A DNA stretch of 64,000 bases from Notolepis coatsorum (GCA_963971535.1 OZ020598.1:93226246-93290245); one strand, 5' to 3'. Shown: positions 12,134 through 26,878, numbered from the stretch's first letter. A program made the numbers and translations. Notes: generated from the letters alone by a model not told the origin.

Positions 12134-13601
12134 TTAACCCTGTCTGCGCCAACAATGAGTTAACTCGCGTTAGCCCGCCAATCGTTGAGCGCCAGACAAC
12201 GAGTATACTCATTATTGGATCCGTTTTTATTTGATTCGCTATTGCCATTCATAATTCATCAGGGCAGCCTGTGCAGGAGTGTGTCTGAAATCGCAGACGG
12301 TCAATACCGCCGCCTAACGCCTTGCGGCCGCTATTGCACTCCATTTGAAACGATGTAGTTTGTTTTCTGGGCCGAGCTGAGCCGTGCGGGCGGGGTTTAC
12401 ATACTCTGGCAAGACAAGCACTTACAACTAGGCTGCCCCCCCCCCCCCCCCCCCTCGTTCATATACAATGCCGGATAACGTGGGACGGACTACCATGACC
12501 AGTACTTGGAATAGCGATCAGATAATTGGATTTTTGCATTACATCAGGGACAAGGTAAGGACAGTATATATCCAATCTTGCGTTGATCTGATATTTCTTT
12601 CTCCCGCGATCGAAGCTGTCTGTGTGGAATGTGTGTGTGCTGTTTCCCGTTGGTCACATCACAGCACGGAGGGGCGCCCCGCTCCAAGCCCCCTTTCATG
12701 CGTGCATGATGAGGAGACATAAAAACGATAATCTAGCGTTGATTTCAGGAAGATTCGATAATCAGACAAAAAATGGCAACGTGATAAGTTGATTTAACTA
12801 AAGGGCTGTTTTCGCGTCTTTTCCTGGGATTACTCAGAATCACTCAAACTATACTCATATTCACCACGGTATAAAACGGAAATGTACGGATGAAAAAATA
12901 ATCAGTTTTTTGCATGTTGACCAGAAGAAACTCACTGACAATCGACAACGTTATTAGATTCCATGGTAAACCTGAGGAGGAGCGGTTGTGTGTTCTGTGT
13001 GATCTGGGAGTGGTGGAGGATGAATATCATTTTGTTTTTTATTGCCCTTTGTACACCGCTTTGAGGAGGGCTTTATTTGAGAAAATTCAAATTGAAAATC
13101 CGGATTTGTTTTGGCAGTCTGAGAGTTGTATGTTGAGTTGTTTTTTTGAGGAGGACATCTTCGGTTTTGCAGGATTTTTGGAGAAGGCATGGCACTTGAG
13201 ACAAAACACACTGTATCCTATATAATTGTATTTGAATTCCTCTTGTTTCTTTGTTTATTTACATTGCGTACAGCTTGTGTTATATTACGTTTTATTGTAT
13301 TTTCTTGTATTTTTTTATTCTTGTGGCCATCTTGGTCCATATGTCATTTGTTAAGTAATTGGTAAAGTATATTATTATATACTTATTGTTATGTGTCTTG
13401 TAAGCCCATATGGGCTGGGCATACACCTGTATGTAAGACACAAAAATAAAAAACATCAAATCAAATCAAATCAAATTAGATCCATAGCTATAATATTTAA
13501 TATAGTTTTAGCACTTGCAAACACTGCATTCTCTCCATTGAACAAAGTGCTGGCACAAACGGCCATACGCCCACAGCGACCTCCGGCGGTCAATGTGTTA
13601 A
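12134..13601 (+). mobile_element. piggyBac-like element B
   Basis: TTAA at 12134-12137 begins TTAACCCTGTCTGCGCC. The right end reads GGCGGTCAATGTGTTAA (TTAA at 13598-13601), close to the right end of the copy at 18872 (GGCACTCAAAGTGTTAA). A GGTAAGG donor-like site lies at 12554, about 420 bp from the left end. No transposase is seen. A LINE 3' fragment is nested at about 12905-13475. The two ends match each other only weakly, so the pairing is less sure than for the other two copies. Confidence 0.55.
12905..13475 (+). mobile_element. LINE 3' fragment (end of ORF2, UTR and tail)
   Basis: The frame 12914-13225 encodes a 103-residue end of a LINE protein with a CxxC...HxxxxC knuckle (LCVLCDLGVVEDEYHFVFYC), as at the C-terminus of many non-LTR retrotransposons. 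It is followed by a 3' UTR and a tail of ATCAA units (13455-13475). It is 5'-truncated, as usual for LINEs, and lies inside piggyBac-like element B. A related knuckle and tail occur at 47827-48275. The clade was not fixed; Tx1/L1-like is possible. Confidence 0.7.
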
Positions 13602-14206
13602 ACAGCAACTTTGTTTATGTTTACATTCATAAATAATTGTGTACATATGAGATACCCTCGAGATAGTCACCTTGAAGGCGGTACACAAGCTCTCCTGTAT
13701 CTGCCATCTGGCAAGGGGTTGAAGTCAATTGACCATGTTCACACGGCCATGTGGGACATTGTTTCTACCAACGCCGGAGGGCCGCGTTCTGTAATGATCA
13801 TTCCAGGCCCACCAGAAGCCCCAGAGGCGGGGGAGAGAGAGAGACTACAAGAACCCCCAGAGGCAGGGGGGGGAGAGAGAGACTACAAGATGCCAAACAT
13901 CAGACACGCTGCTATTGCTTTGCCAAACATCTGTGAAATCAATGAGTCAATGAGATGTGAATTTCTCGAGCTGGAAAATTATGAAAAAAACATAGGTGGT
14001 CGAGGCAGAAGACTTGAATAAAACATTGAGTTGGTGAGTTGTGACGAGGACGCTTAGTTTCATGAATGGGAAGCATCACAAGGGTTAATGTGTTTGGAGC
14101 CGCGGGCCATGTCGTGCATAGGATGTGGAGTTACGGGACCGGCTAAAAGCTCAGTATCTCACGTCTAAAGCCACCTCTACCTTTAACCTCATTGGACCTC
14201 AAGGTG
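13602..14206. other. Unassigned stretch with a short tandem duplication
   Basis: 13810-13890 holds two copies of a roughly 40-bp unit (CCAGAGGCGGGGGAGAGAGA and a variant). The 136-codon plus-strand frame over it has no family features. A TTAA with an outward CCCTTGTG end near 14084 may be a lone piggyBac-type end. Confidence 0.3.
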
Positions 14207-14585
14207 CTCCCATAGTCGAGCGGACTGTACGCGGACTGTACTCCGCGGAGGTCCACTGGACTCATTGAGCTTTCATAGTCGATCGTACCTCAGCGGACCT
14301 CCACGGACCAATTTCCTACATGTCTCGCGCCAGTTTACTACATTTCGTTTTTACCACAAGTTGCCGATGGCGTCAAGGGCTAATCTCAAACTCTCCTCGC
14401 GCGGTGTCACATTTAATGCAGGTCATGGTCAACAAAGACCCCGAGCAGCGTTTTATGTGACACCAAGTGGGCGCAGCGGACGTCCGCGCGTCAGAAAATA
14501 GGAGCTTCGCACTTGGACTCTGCTTTGGGTCCGCTTTGAGCCTGCAGGAGTCTGCTCCATGTACGGTCCGCTCGACTATGGGAAG
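14207..14585. mobile_element. MITE with 'CCCATAGTCGAGCGGAC' inverted ends
   Basis: The left end CTCCCATAGTCGAGCGGACT is mirrored at the right (GGTCCGCTCGACTATGGGAA). Subterminal GGACCTCCACGGACC-like motifs repeat inside. Length is about 380 bp with no transposase. The superfamily is unsure (PIF/Harbinger-like by style) because the target duplication is not clear. Confidence 0.6.
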
Positions 14586-15010
14586 GGCTTCACACTTCAT
14601 GTCAACTGCCTACTAGACACGGAGTATGACGGTGGTAGATGAGATATTGTAGATGAGTCCTGTGTAGTTAATCCATGGATCGATGTAAATATCAGTAGAA
14701 AAACACAGACACATGAAATCTCTATTCTACATTGAGCACAACAATGGCAAAAGAACAGAAAACAACACAGGAATTGTTTTGCTGGTGCTGCGTACATTTT
14801 AATCATGTTTACTAGCCATGAAACGAATGCAAATTACTAATTTGAAAAGAGGTGCAGCTTTAGAGATCAATTGCTGTTGTCAGTTGTCAAGCAATGTCAA
14901 CAAATGTCAAGCAAATGTGGTAGAAGTCAGCAGGGGAAGAAAAGGGAAGATATTTGTTGTTGTATGTGTGAGGAAAAATAATGTCTGTTATGTTATAAGA
15001 AAGAGTATAT
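14586..15010. other. No feature recognised
   Basis: Short frames on both strands lack motifs. This is the left flank of the Gypsy element. Confidence 0.4.
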
Positions 15011-15210
15011 TGTGGCGATAAGAAAGTAGCGAGCCAGAGACGTAGTTCGAGTTGAGGTACTTTACTTATCCTTGCACATAGCATTTACAATAACAACAAC
15101 CGTAACCCGGAACCGGAAGTGGTATTTAACCTTTTCCCTAAACAGTAAAACCCACACTCTTAAAGGCACCAGCCCACCTTGGTGAATGTCTCTTAATATA
15201 GGTCACCACA
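15011..15210 (-). repeat. Gypsy 3' LTR (intact empty piggyBac site)
   Basis: On the plus strand it runs TGTGGCGATAAG...GGTCACCACA. It matches 18686-18868 plus 19815-19828 almost exactly. It keeps the uninterrupted CTCTTAATATAGG site that received the piggyBac-like insertion in the other LTR. Confidence 0.92.
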
Positions 15211-15301
15211 CAGGCCCCCCCAGAATTCACCAAAACAAAAACTGCAACTAATAAATAGCCAGTGAACAGTCCATCAGTGAACAGATCACAGCATGAAATA
15301 G

Positions 15302-18300
15302 TCAACGTGGAGGGGGACGGATCAAGCGGCCGAACCGACTGCGCTTAACAAGAGGGGGATTAAGGGAGAGAAGTGGGACCAGTGGCCGGGCCATGGAAGG
15401 GGCCAAGGCCGGAACAGAGGACGGGGCAGGGGTCTGAGCCAAAACCGGGGGGCGCCCCCGCCGCAGGGGTGGGGCCAACTGAACTGGTTCATCCTTGTCC
15501 AAGTGAGCAGGCTTAAGACGGTCTATAGTGACCCGCTCCGGCCTGCCCCCCATGTCCACAACAAAGTTTTTAGTGCCTGCCTCCAGGACACGGAAAGGCC
15601 CGTCATAAGGGGGCTGCAGCGGGGTCCGATGGCTGTCGTGCCGGATAAACACATATTTGGCCAATGGCAGGTCCCTGGGGACGTAGGACTGCGGAAGGCA
15701 GTGGCGGGATGTTGGAATGGGAATAAGGGCATCGGCAACACCCCGGGACACTGTTCGATGGGAGGCGACGGACCAGGAAGCTGTGGCCTCAGGAAGAAAC
15801 TCCCCAGGGACCCGCAGCGGCTGGCCGTACACCAGCTCGGCGGACGAGGCCTGGAGGTCTTCTTTGGGGGCAGAACGAAGACCAAGCAAGACCCACGGGA
15901 GGCGGTCAACCCAGTCACCATCCATAAGGGCAGCCCAAAAAGCGGCCTTCATGTCCCTATGGAACCGCTCACAAAGTCTGTTGCCCTGCGGGTTGTACGC
16001 CGTAGTGCGGTGGATCTTCACCCCCAGGTGCCCTGCAACAGCAGTCCAGAGCTCCGAAATGAACAGAGGGCTCCTGTCGCTTGTGATGTCCCGCGGTGTG
16101 CCAAAACGGGCCACCCAGCAGCCGATGAACGCCCGGGCCACCTCCACTGCTGTAGAGGAGGACAGTGGAACAGTCTCCGGCCACCTGGTGGTCCTGTCCA
16201 CCATGGTGAGGAGGTGAGTATACCCGTGGGAGGGGGGCACACCACATTCACGTGATCGAACCGCCTCTCTGGCACTATAAACGGTGCCAAAGGGGCTTTG
16301 GTATGGCGGTGCACCTTGGCACGCTGGCACGCCACACATGAGCCAGCCCAGGTCCTAACATCCTTCCGGAGGCCAGGCCACACAAACTTGACCCCCACCA
16401 GCTTAGTCGAGGCCTTCACACCTGGGTGGGAAAGGCCGTGGATCATATTAAAAACCCGGCGCCGCCAGGCCGCAGGCACCATAGGGCGCGGTTGGCCAGT
16501 GGAGATGTCGCAGAGGAGAGCGGCGTTAGCTGTGTCGAACACCACATCCTCCAGCTGCAGTGCAGTAGGGCCCGTCCGGTAGGCCTGAATGTCTGAGTCT
16601 GTGGCTTGGTCTGCCGCCATGGCGGCATAATCGAGTCCCAAGTGGACGGACCCGATGACCACCCGAGAGAGGCAGTCGGCGACAAAGTTGTCCTTGCCCG
16701 CCACGTGCTGAATGTCCGTGGTTAACTCAGAGATCGCCGAGAGCTGCCGCTGCTGACGTCCCGACCACGGCTCCGAGGTCTTGGCCATGGAGAACGTTAG
16801 CGGCTTGTGGTCCACAAAGGCAGTGAACAGGCGGCCTTCCAACAGGAATCTAAAGTGCCTAGTGGCGAGGAACAGACCCAGCAGTTCCCTGTCGAAAGTA
16901 CTGTACTTACGCTTGTTGTCGCGGAGCTGTTTGCTAAAAAAGGCCAGTGGCTGCCAGGCCCCGCCCACCCACTGCTCGCACACCGCCCCCACTGCATAGT
17001 CAGAGGCGTCTGTCGTGAGGGCGACCGGGGCAGTGGGAGAGGGGTGCGCCAGCAGAGCAGCGTGGTGGGAGTGGGGTGGCCCCCTGTGGAGCGACGTGGT
17101 GTCCGAGGAAGGTGATGGAGGACTGCCCGAACTGGCACTTGGTCAGGTTGACGATGAGGCCGTGTTTACTGAGCCGCTCAAACAGCTGCTGGAGGTGTGT
17201 CATGTGCTCCTCTATGGACGCACTGGCTACAAGAATGTCATCCAAATACACAAACAAAAACGGCATGTCCTGGAGCACCGAGTCCATCAGCCGCTGAAAC
17301 CCCATGAGCCCGAAAGGCATTCTTAGGAATTCAAAAAGTCCAAAGGGTGTAATGACAGCTGTTTTGGGCACATCCCGTGGATGGACCGGCACCTGGTGGT
17401 ACCCGCGCACCAGGTCCACCTTGGAGAAGATGATGGCCCCCGCCAGGTGGGTAGAGAAGTCCTGTATGTGCGGGACAGAGTACCAGTCGGGGGTTGTGGC
17501 ATTATTAAGGCGACGGAAATCGCCACAGGGGCGCCAACCCCCGACAGGCTTTGTAACCATATGTAATGGAGAAGCGGGCTGTTCGAGCGGCGCACAATGC
17601 CAAGTCGCTCCATGGTGGAAAACTCCCCCTGGCGATTGCCAGCTTGGCTGAGTCGAGACGCCGGGCCCGGGCATAGACTGGGGGGCCTTCGGTGGTAATA
17701 TGGTGTTCCACACCGTGTTTGGCCACTGCAGATGAGAACGTGGGTGTGGTGAGGTCAGGGAACCCGGCGAGCAGGCGTTCATACGGGTCCCCAGTGGCAA
17801 GTGTGTTCAACAGGCAGAGAGCTCCGCACCCCCCAACCGCCCCAAGTGTGCAGGGGTAAGAGGAAAAAGAGATGGCATCGATCAAGCGACAGTTTTTAAC
17901 ATCTACCAGCAGGCTGAAGTCACAGAGGAAGTCTGCTCCCAGGAGCGGCGTGGACACCGCAGCCATAACAAAACCCCAGCCGAAACGGCGCCCCCCAAAA
18001 CACACCTCCACATACCTGGTGCCTCCAGTGGTGGGGCCGAGGTGCCCTGGTGGGGCAGCAGCGCATGTACAAACTGCTGCTGCCTGTTGGCCAGGAAAAC
18101 CCTGTCTGCTTCTGCAGCCAGGCCGCGATAGTCCTTGGTGGAGGAGAGGAGGGAACTGGCCAGTGCCGTGCGCACAGGCACTGGAAGCTGCCATAGGAAA
18201 ATGTGTGTGAACAGAAAGGAGGGATCAGCTGATCCCAGCATAGCCAGCATGTTCTCCATCAACTCTGATGGTTTGCCGTCGCCGAGGCCGTTGAGGGACA

Positions 18301-18674
18301 GCAGGCGGTCCGCTTTCTCTAACTCTGACAGTTCATACAGCTTCAGAAGGAATGTCTTTAGCGCATCGTACTTGTCAGCTGCCGGCGGATCCTCCAACAG
18401 CATCATCGCCCAGTGCCGTCGTTGAAGCATCCAACGCCGCCACCACATGGAAGTATTTGGTTATGTCCTGCGTTATTCCTCTCAGCTGGAATTGGGCTTC
18501 GATGTGCTGAAACCACGGCCGGGGATTATGCTGCCAAAAGTCGGGCAACTTCACGGTCGCAGCATAAATGTTCGCTTGCAGCATATTAGCGTTGTTAGCA
18601 TTCGGTGCGGGTGCTTGCGGTTGCGCAACGCCGTTGCCTTGAGACATAATGTTAATGTTTAAAATGTTCTTCAC
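15302..18674 (-). pseudogene. Gypsy gag-pol remains
   Basis: Minus-strand domains in order: gag (about 18660-17960, containing PDFWQHNPRPWFQ), aspartic-protease region (about 17960-17800), reverse transcriptase (about 17640-17150, with GDFRRLNNATTPD, FSKVDLVRGYHQVP and the catalytic FVYLDDILVA), RNase H (about 16990-16650), integrase zinc finger and core (about 16450-15800, with TTAYNPQGNRLCERFHRD) and a C-terminal domain (PYDGPFRVLEAG...IDRLKPAH, near 15600-15500). It lies in several reading frames and is a fossil. Nested insertion affects only the 5' LTR. Confidence 0.88.
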
Positions 18675-18685
18675 AGGGTCACCAA

Positions 18686-19828
18686 TGTGGCGATAAGAAA
18701 GTAGCGAGCCAGAGACGTAGTTCGAGTTGAGGTACTTTACTTATCCTTGCACATAGCATTTACAATAACAACAACTGTAACCCGGGACCGGAAGTGGCAT
18801 TTAACCTTTTCCCTAAACAGTAAAACCCACACTCTTAAAGGCACCAGCCCACCTTGGTGAATGCCTCTTAACACTTTAACTGCCACACACGAGATATCTC
18901 GGGTTTATTTTTATGTGGTTGAAAGCCACTCACGAGATTTCTCTGATTTTTTTTTTTTCTTTTTTTTTAGCGATCTGAAATCATATTGCATCACGCGAGC
19001 CTACCCGAGTATACACGAGCACCGCCGGAGATTATATGTGGAAAAAAGCGCCCACTATCGTCTTTCAGATGACATAAGGGATTTTGGAATGGACTCAATG
19101 AAAATGGATGGGGAAAAAAATCCGGTACTCCACATTTTCCAGTCCACTGATCCAGCCGGGGTTACCACAGTTCATTCTGGAGCCTCTGAGCCCCGCTGAT
19201 CATGGAGTTCTACTGTATCGTGTTGGATCTATACACTTATCGATTTTTTCGAATAGTGATCAGGAATTGGAATATACCAGTTGGATACCATCTGATGTCA
19301 GGTAAGGACTCTATGTTATCAGTGTTAGGATAATCAGACAAATGTTGATGAAGTTATAGGCTGTTTTGTGAAATGGACTCTTTCGGTTTCACTGTAAAAG
19401 TCCGAGAGGAAATCAACGCGGCGATTATCCGTGCGCGGCCCGAATGTGCTTGCGTGCACGTATAATATTGATCATCTAGCGTTTATTTGAAAACGATTCA
19501 TAAAAAGGCCGACGAATATCAACGTTGTGGAATATTCCAGTAAAAGACGATTTTCATAGAATGGTCCAGAATGGGCTGTTTTTTATCTGAAAACGGGTGC
19601 TTTTCTAAATGCTCTGAAACGGAAATGATGCTATAAAAAAACAATCTGCCTTGACAGCACTGACTGGAAAATAGTCTTTGATAATGCAATGGGCAGATTA
19701 GACACATAGCCATAATTTAAAACATAGATTAGGCGATATTAACGTTAACATTGGCGCCGATGGTGGCATTCAGGGGGTAAAAAGGAAAACCCGGCGTGGC
19801 ACTCAAAGTGTTAATATAGGTCACCACT
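18686..19828 (-). repeat. Gypsy 5' LTR split by a piggyBac-like insertion
   Basis: 18686-18871 and 19811-19828 together match the other LTR; the 939 bp between them are a later insertion flanked by TTAA. The last base next to the flank differs from the other LTR and no clean flanking duplication of the Gypsy element was found. Confidence 0.9.
18872..19810 (+). mobile_element. piggyBac-like non-autonomous element C inside the Gypsy LTR
   Basis: TTAA duplication at 18868-18871 and 19811-19814. Inverted ends read CACTTTAACTGCCACAC and, as reverse complement of the right side, CACTTTGAGTGCCACGC. The uninterrupted site survives in the 3' LTR, so the borders are exact. There is no transposase. A GGTAAGG donor-like site is at 19301, about 433 bp from the left end, preceded by sequence related to that before the donor in element B (GAATAGTGATCAGGAATTGG against GAATAGCGATCAGATAATTGG). 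It is younger than the Gypsy insertion. Confidence 0.92.
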
Positions 19829-20146
19829 TATTAGCTGGTTGTCTTCACAATTACAGAATCACCCATCAAGTGAAATACCCACCAGGAGTATTTTGGTAAA
19901 GCCACCAAATAACCAATAGCCTAAGTAAAAACATAACTAAACACTGATTTTAGATGGTTTGTCTCTACAATTAGATGGTTTGTCTCTACAAATCAAGATT
20001 CATTCAAGAAATGCCGGCCAGGAATATTCTGGCAAAACCCTCTCATCACCAAATAGCCAATAGCTAACTTAAATACTTAGTTCACCTATAAACAATGCTT
20101 TGGCAATTAGCTGGTTTAAAAATCAACAGAGCCATTTCACATAATA
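19829..20146. repeat. Diverged direct duplication of unknown origin
   Basis: A segment with CAAATAACCAATAGCCTAAG near 19905 recurs with changes near 20045 (CAAATAGCCAATAGCTAAC), and TTAGATGGTTTGTCTCTACA occurs twice near 19951 and 19973. No coding potential. Confidence 0.4.
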
Positions 20147-20310
20147 CTGTCAGAATCAGCTTTACAGTTCGCCTTTGTTTGTCCTGTCTATCGTGTATCA
20201 TTGTTTGCTACTGCTCAGTAAAGCCTGTTTTCTTGAATGTTGACTCGTCTCTCTCACCCATCTCTGTCCTGCGATTGAATCCTACACACCTCTCCTAAAC
20301 ACCCCACTAC
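20147..20310 (+). repeat. LTR-like 3' fragment
   Basis: AGTAAAGCCTGTTTTC followed by a CTCTCTCACCCATCTCTG stretch resembles the poly(A)-signal end of fish Gypsy-type LTRs. No borders or partner were found. Confidence 0.3.
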
Positions 20311-21871
<1,561 letters not shown>

Positions 21872-22559
21872 TAAGTACAGGATGGGGTTCAGGTGAGTGG
21901 AGATCAGAGGAGCAGCTGGTTGAAATCTACCGACTGATTGCCCTACTTAATTAGACCTGGCTCAGATGTCATCATGCTGCCAGATCGTAACTTCTCGTAT
22001 ACCAGTCCTTGTATCACTTGTTCTTATGTCAGTCCTTGTTCGTTTGCCTTGTCTAACCTGTCTTGTCCTCCTTTGTTCACAGTCCTCTACCTGGCTCCAC
22101 ACCCTGCTCCTGTGTCCGGGATTCCTGTGTATGACCTTCGCCTGCCTGACTACTCTTCTTTTTGTGAACCTCCTGGACTGTCTGAGAACCCGACCCCGGC
22201 TACGACCCCCCAACCAGCAAACTTGTGCTGTGGGAGCCAACACATGGGCATCGATAACGAGGACGTCCCACATTAATGTATGTGGACGTACTCAGGAGAG
22301 ATGCGGAAGCAGAAAGCACCGGCGAGCTAGCCAGATGCATGGAGGATCGGGATGACTGGAAGCACCGATGGAGGGCCCGTCCGAGGACGACCTAGAATAG
22401 ATAGATATACTCGCCTACTCCCTGGACTGTCTGAGAACCGGGCCCCAGCTACGACCTTCTGCCTGTCTGGCTACACATCTATGCGCCTACTCCCTGGACT
22501 GTTTGAGAACTCGGTTACCGTATTCTCCATTCACAGCCTAGTCTAGGATAACTTGATAG
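21872..22559 (+). repeat. C/T-rich dispersed-repeat-like sequence with internal duplications
   Basis: CTGGACTGTCTGAGAACC occurs near 22172 and 22422, and a variant near 22494, each with related flanks (CCCCGGCTACGACC and CCCCAGCTACGACC). It resembles leaders or LTRs of fish retroelements, but no borders were found. Confidence 0.35.
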
Positions 22560-23032
22560 AATGGAGGGCATGGCATTGGGACACAGCGGTTTGAATTCCT
22601 GAAATGTAAATCGAGAAAAGGCATCAGCTATATTGTTTTCATTCACAGGAATGTAGACAAGCACGGGTGATAAAAATTACTATAATGCATAGCATGGTAA
22701 AATGACCGGTCACACACATCCACGTGAGACGTCTGAGAAGGAGATTGATCGCGGGCATCGAGGAGCGCCCTTTATTAATCATGTTGACAGTAGCTTCATT
22801 ATCGCACAGAAACGTGATCTGTTTGCAAGACCGTCGGCTGCCCCGTACCAAGCGAGCTACGACTAATGGGGTCTAATTCAAACAGCCCGGTAGATTTGCA
22901 TGCCGGCGGTAGGACTAGCATTTCTTTAGGCCACGTGCCAGAAAAGCATTCACCTCTAAAGAAACCCCACGACACCAGTAGAAGGGGCAGCGTTGGTAAA
23001 CAACAGAGTGATGCACCGACGCCAGTGTTGTA
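22560..23032 (-). mobile_element. DIRS-like (tyrosine-recombinase) retrotransposon relic, RNase H region
   Basis: Fossil. Minus-strand pieces read FFRGECFSGTWPKEM, ITFLCDNEATVNMINKGRS and NENNIADAFSRFTFQEFKPL. This is the order and style of the RNase H section of DIRS/Ngaro-like elements. Only a fragment is visible and it is broken. A hAT MITE at 23033 interrupts or abuts it; DIRS-like text was not recognised beyond the MITE. Confidence 0.65.
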
Positions 23033-23577
23033 GTACTCGAGTCCGAGTCCTGGACTGATCTTCAGGACTCGTGACTCGGACTTGGACTTGAGCACTGATG
23101 ACTCGGACTTGGACTTGACTGCATTTGGACTCGGAAGGTGCAGACTCGGACTCTTTTTTGTAATAGGCCCTAATCATTTGGCATAAGATATTGATGGCTA
23201 CCGTAACATTATTTAATTTCATGCAAGGACAGACATGTGTGTTACACCTACATGCGGATTCACGCCGATACCCTTATGTTCAGTACTTAAGATGCCTAAA
23301 GAGACACCCCGAAATTTTACATCAAATTCCAGCAAGATAACTGCTAGATGTTCGATATGTAAACAAACTATTGAAGAGAAGACCGGGACAACCTCAAACG
23401 TCGACAGACATCGGTGGAGTGGACTCAACCTTGATGACTTGGACTCGGACTCGGACTATGGTAATGGGGACTCGACTCTGACTCGACTCTGGCTCTTCTT
23501 TGGTGACTCAGACTTGGACTCTGACTGTGGGGACTCAAGACTCGACTCGGACGCGAGATTTAGTGACTACACCGAGT
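23033..23577 (+). mobile_element. hAT-type MITE ('GACTCG' family) with BED-finger remnant, copy 1
   Basis: Begins CAGTGTTGTAGTACTCGAG and is packed at both ends with GACTCGGACTTGGACT-type repeats. The right end is slightly changed (GACTACACCGAGTG). Inside, plus-strand 23292-23430 reads RCSICKQTIEEKTGTTSNVD followed by RHRWSG, a BED zinc-finger pattern (CxxC...GTTSN...H). This suggests it derives from the first coding exon of a hAT transposase. A diverged, opposite-strand copy is at 57175-57951. The target duplication is unclear. Confidence 0.75.
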
Positions 23578-24105
23578 GACGCATCATTACATCATCTTCT
23601 TCTTCTTCTTCATTTTGCTTAAGAAGAGGGACCGAATTTGAAGGTCGGACTGGCATCCTTCACCTAGAACAATAATGTCATGCAAATCACAAGCGGTTTT
23701 AGATATATCCAGAGAGCGGGACGCGGAAAGGAACGCCCTTGAGGAATCATCCGCATGGCGAAATTTTTGATGCCCTGATCAAGAGAAAAAAATCCCCTTT
23801 TTGACAGGGAGGCCGCTGAAGAGAACGATTTCAGGATGTCCCTAATGAGAGGCTTGCATTAGAGCGCTGTCGAGAGCGACACGTGCCGGGGCCTACGGTT
23901 CTCTCCTCAGAAGGAGACGTGCGGAGAGACCACAATCATTTCCTTAGAATCGTGAAAATCAACTAAAAAGTCATCTTGGAAGATGAAAGGTCATTTGAAA
24001 GTATTAGCGGTAATCCAGACATAAGACTTCTGATGGAGAATCAAATATGCGAGGGCCGCTTCCGCACCCGGACGTTAATTTGACTGAGAAATAAAACCCG
24101 GAACG

Positions 24106-24140
<35 letters not shown>

Positions 24141-24150
24141 GCATGACGAA
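23578..24150. other. Unassigned stretch, possible further DIRS relic
   Basis: Includes (TCT)n near 23599 and a short (AC)n at 24113-24136. No frame with recognisable motifs was found, although the sequence style (ATCCAGACATAAGACTTCTG) resembles retroelement text. Confidence 0.3.
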
Positions 24151-24554
24151 CAGTGGTGGAAAGTAATTAAGTATTTGTACCGTACTTGAGTAGATTTTCG
24201 AGCTACTTGTACTTCACATGAGTATTTTAATTTTAGGGAACTTTATACTTTTACTCCCCTACTCACTAACCCATCAGTTACTAGTTACTTTGAAGGAAAA
24301 CAATTTGCATAGAAAACATGGCAGAACTGTATACTAGAGAACTAGACTATAGATTATATATACTTTCACATTTGAAGCCTGACAACATCAAGAGGACAAA
24401 CTTTGTATGTATGTTTTATGCATACTTAGTACATTCAATAGCAAATACTTTATTCTTTACTCTATTTTTCAAGTCAAATAGAAGAAATATTTATTTATAG
24501 AAGAATATCTATTTATTTATCTGGTTATTTCTACGTGTACTTCTTCCACCACTG
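24151..24554. mobile_element. hAT-type MITE, 'CAGTGGTGGAAAGTA' family copy A
   Basis: Starts CAGTGGTGGAAAGTAATTAA and ends TACTTCTTCCACCACTG. Flanks ATGACGAA and GTGATGAA agree at 6 of 8 positions, an old duplication. Interior motifs (ACTTTATACTTTTACTCC) are shared with copies at 32960-34366 and 51676-51950. Confidence 0.8.
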
Positions 24555-25767
<1,213 letters not shown>

Positions 25768-25784
25768 GCAAGTGTGGATCCAGG

Positions 25785-26326
<542 letters not shown>

Positions 26327-26339
26327 GATCCAGGTGTGG

Positions 26340-26878
26340 GGAGTCAAGCGACCAGCTGTTCCACATCCAATCAACCCTGCCGTAAAAGACTGGTCACTAC
26401 ACTTCCACTTTCCCAGATCATAGACTTACATCCTGTTAGTCAATTCCTTTAGGCATCATTTAGATGCCTATTGATATTCCATGCTCTGTCTTGTTTGTTT
26501 TTGTAACCTTGATTTTTCTCCTTTGTGTCACAGTCTGGGCCTGACGAACCTGCCTGGTGAACCTCCTCTTCCTTTATGATAACCCTGGATTTGTACTCTT
26601 TGTTTTGTCCCTTGAGTTTTTGAATATTTTGGTTCCCAGGCAAATTTTACTTTTAAATTGTTTCTTTTGATACTTTGTTTAATCCGCTTGGCGTTGCTTT
26701 TTGTTTGGAAATTTATTCAGTTTTGTGATCTTGTTCTGTTCACCCCAATTCCTAGTATCCCCCTGTTCCATTTATCTCTGTGTAATAAATATACCCATTG
26801 TTGGGTTTTACTCCAGTCCTCGTCTCATCTCACTCTCTGTCTGCGCTTGAGTTCTGGCTCTTGTATATTCATTACAAT
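26340..26878 (+). repeat. Probable LTR-type repeat (Gypsy-like style)
   Basis: T-rich, non-coding. It ends with an AATAAATA poly(A)-type signal near 26784, then GTCCTCGTCTCATCTC and TCATTACA near 26878, resembling the end of fish LTRs. No duplication or internal region was identified; the left border is uncertain. Confidence 0.4.

Larger units (their letters stand above)
15011..19828 (-). mobile_element. Gypsy (Ty3-like) LTR retrotransposon, broken, CsRn1-like
   Basis: Fossil element with two 200-bp-type LTRs (3' LTR 15011-15210; 5' LTR 18686-19828 including an inserted piggyBac-like element). Next to the 5' LTR is a primer-site-like TTGGTGACCC, resembling a tRNA-Trp primer site. Next to the 3' LTR is a purine tract (CTGGGGGGGCCTG on the minus strand). 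Gag, protease, reverse transcriptase, RNase H and integrase regions follow in Gypsy order. The coding part is broken in several places. The LTRs differ at about 4-5 of 200 positions, so insertion is fairly recent in evolutionary terms. CsRn1-like is inferred from the primer site and reverse transcriptase style. Confidence 0.9.

Noticed and set aside
13611-14021. 136-codon plus-strand frame
   Set aside because: It spans a two-unit tandem duplication rich in GAGAGA and has no family features.
20095-20298. 67-codon frame with a hydrophobic Cys-rich centre
   Set aside because: It overlaps an LTR-like fragment and has no conserved features.
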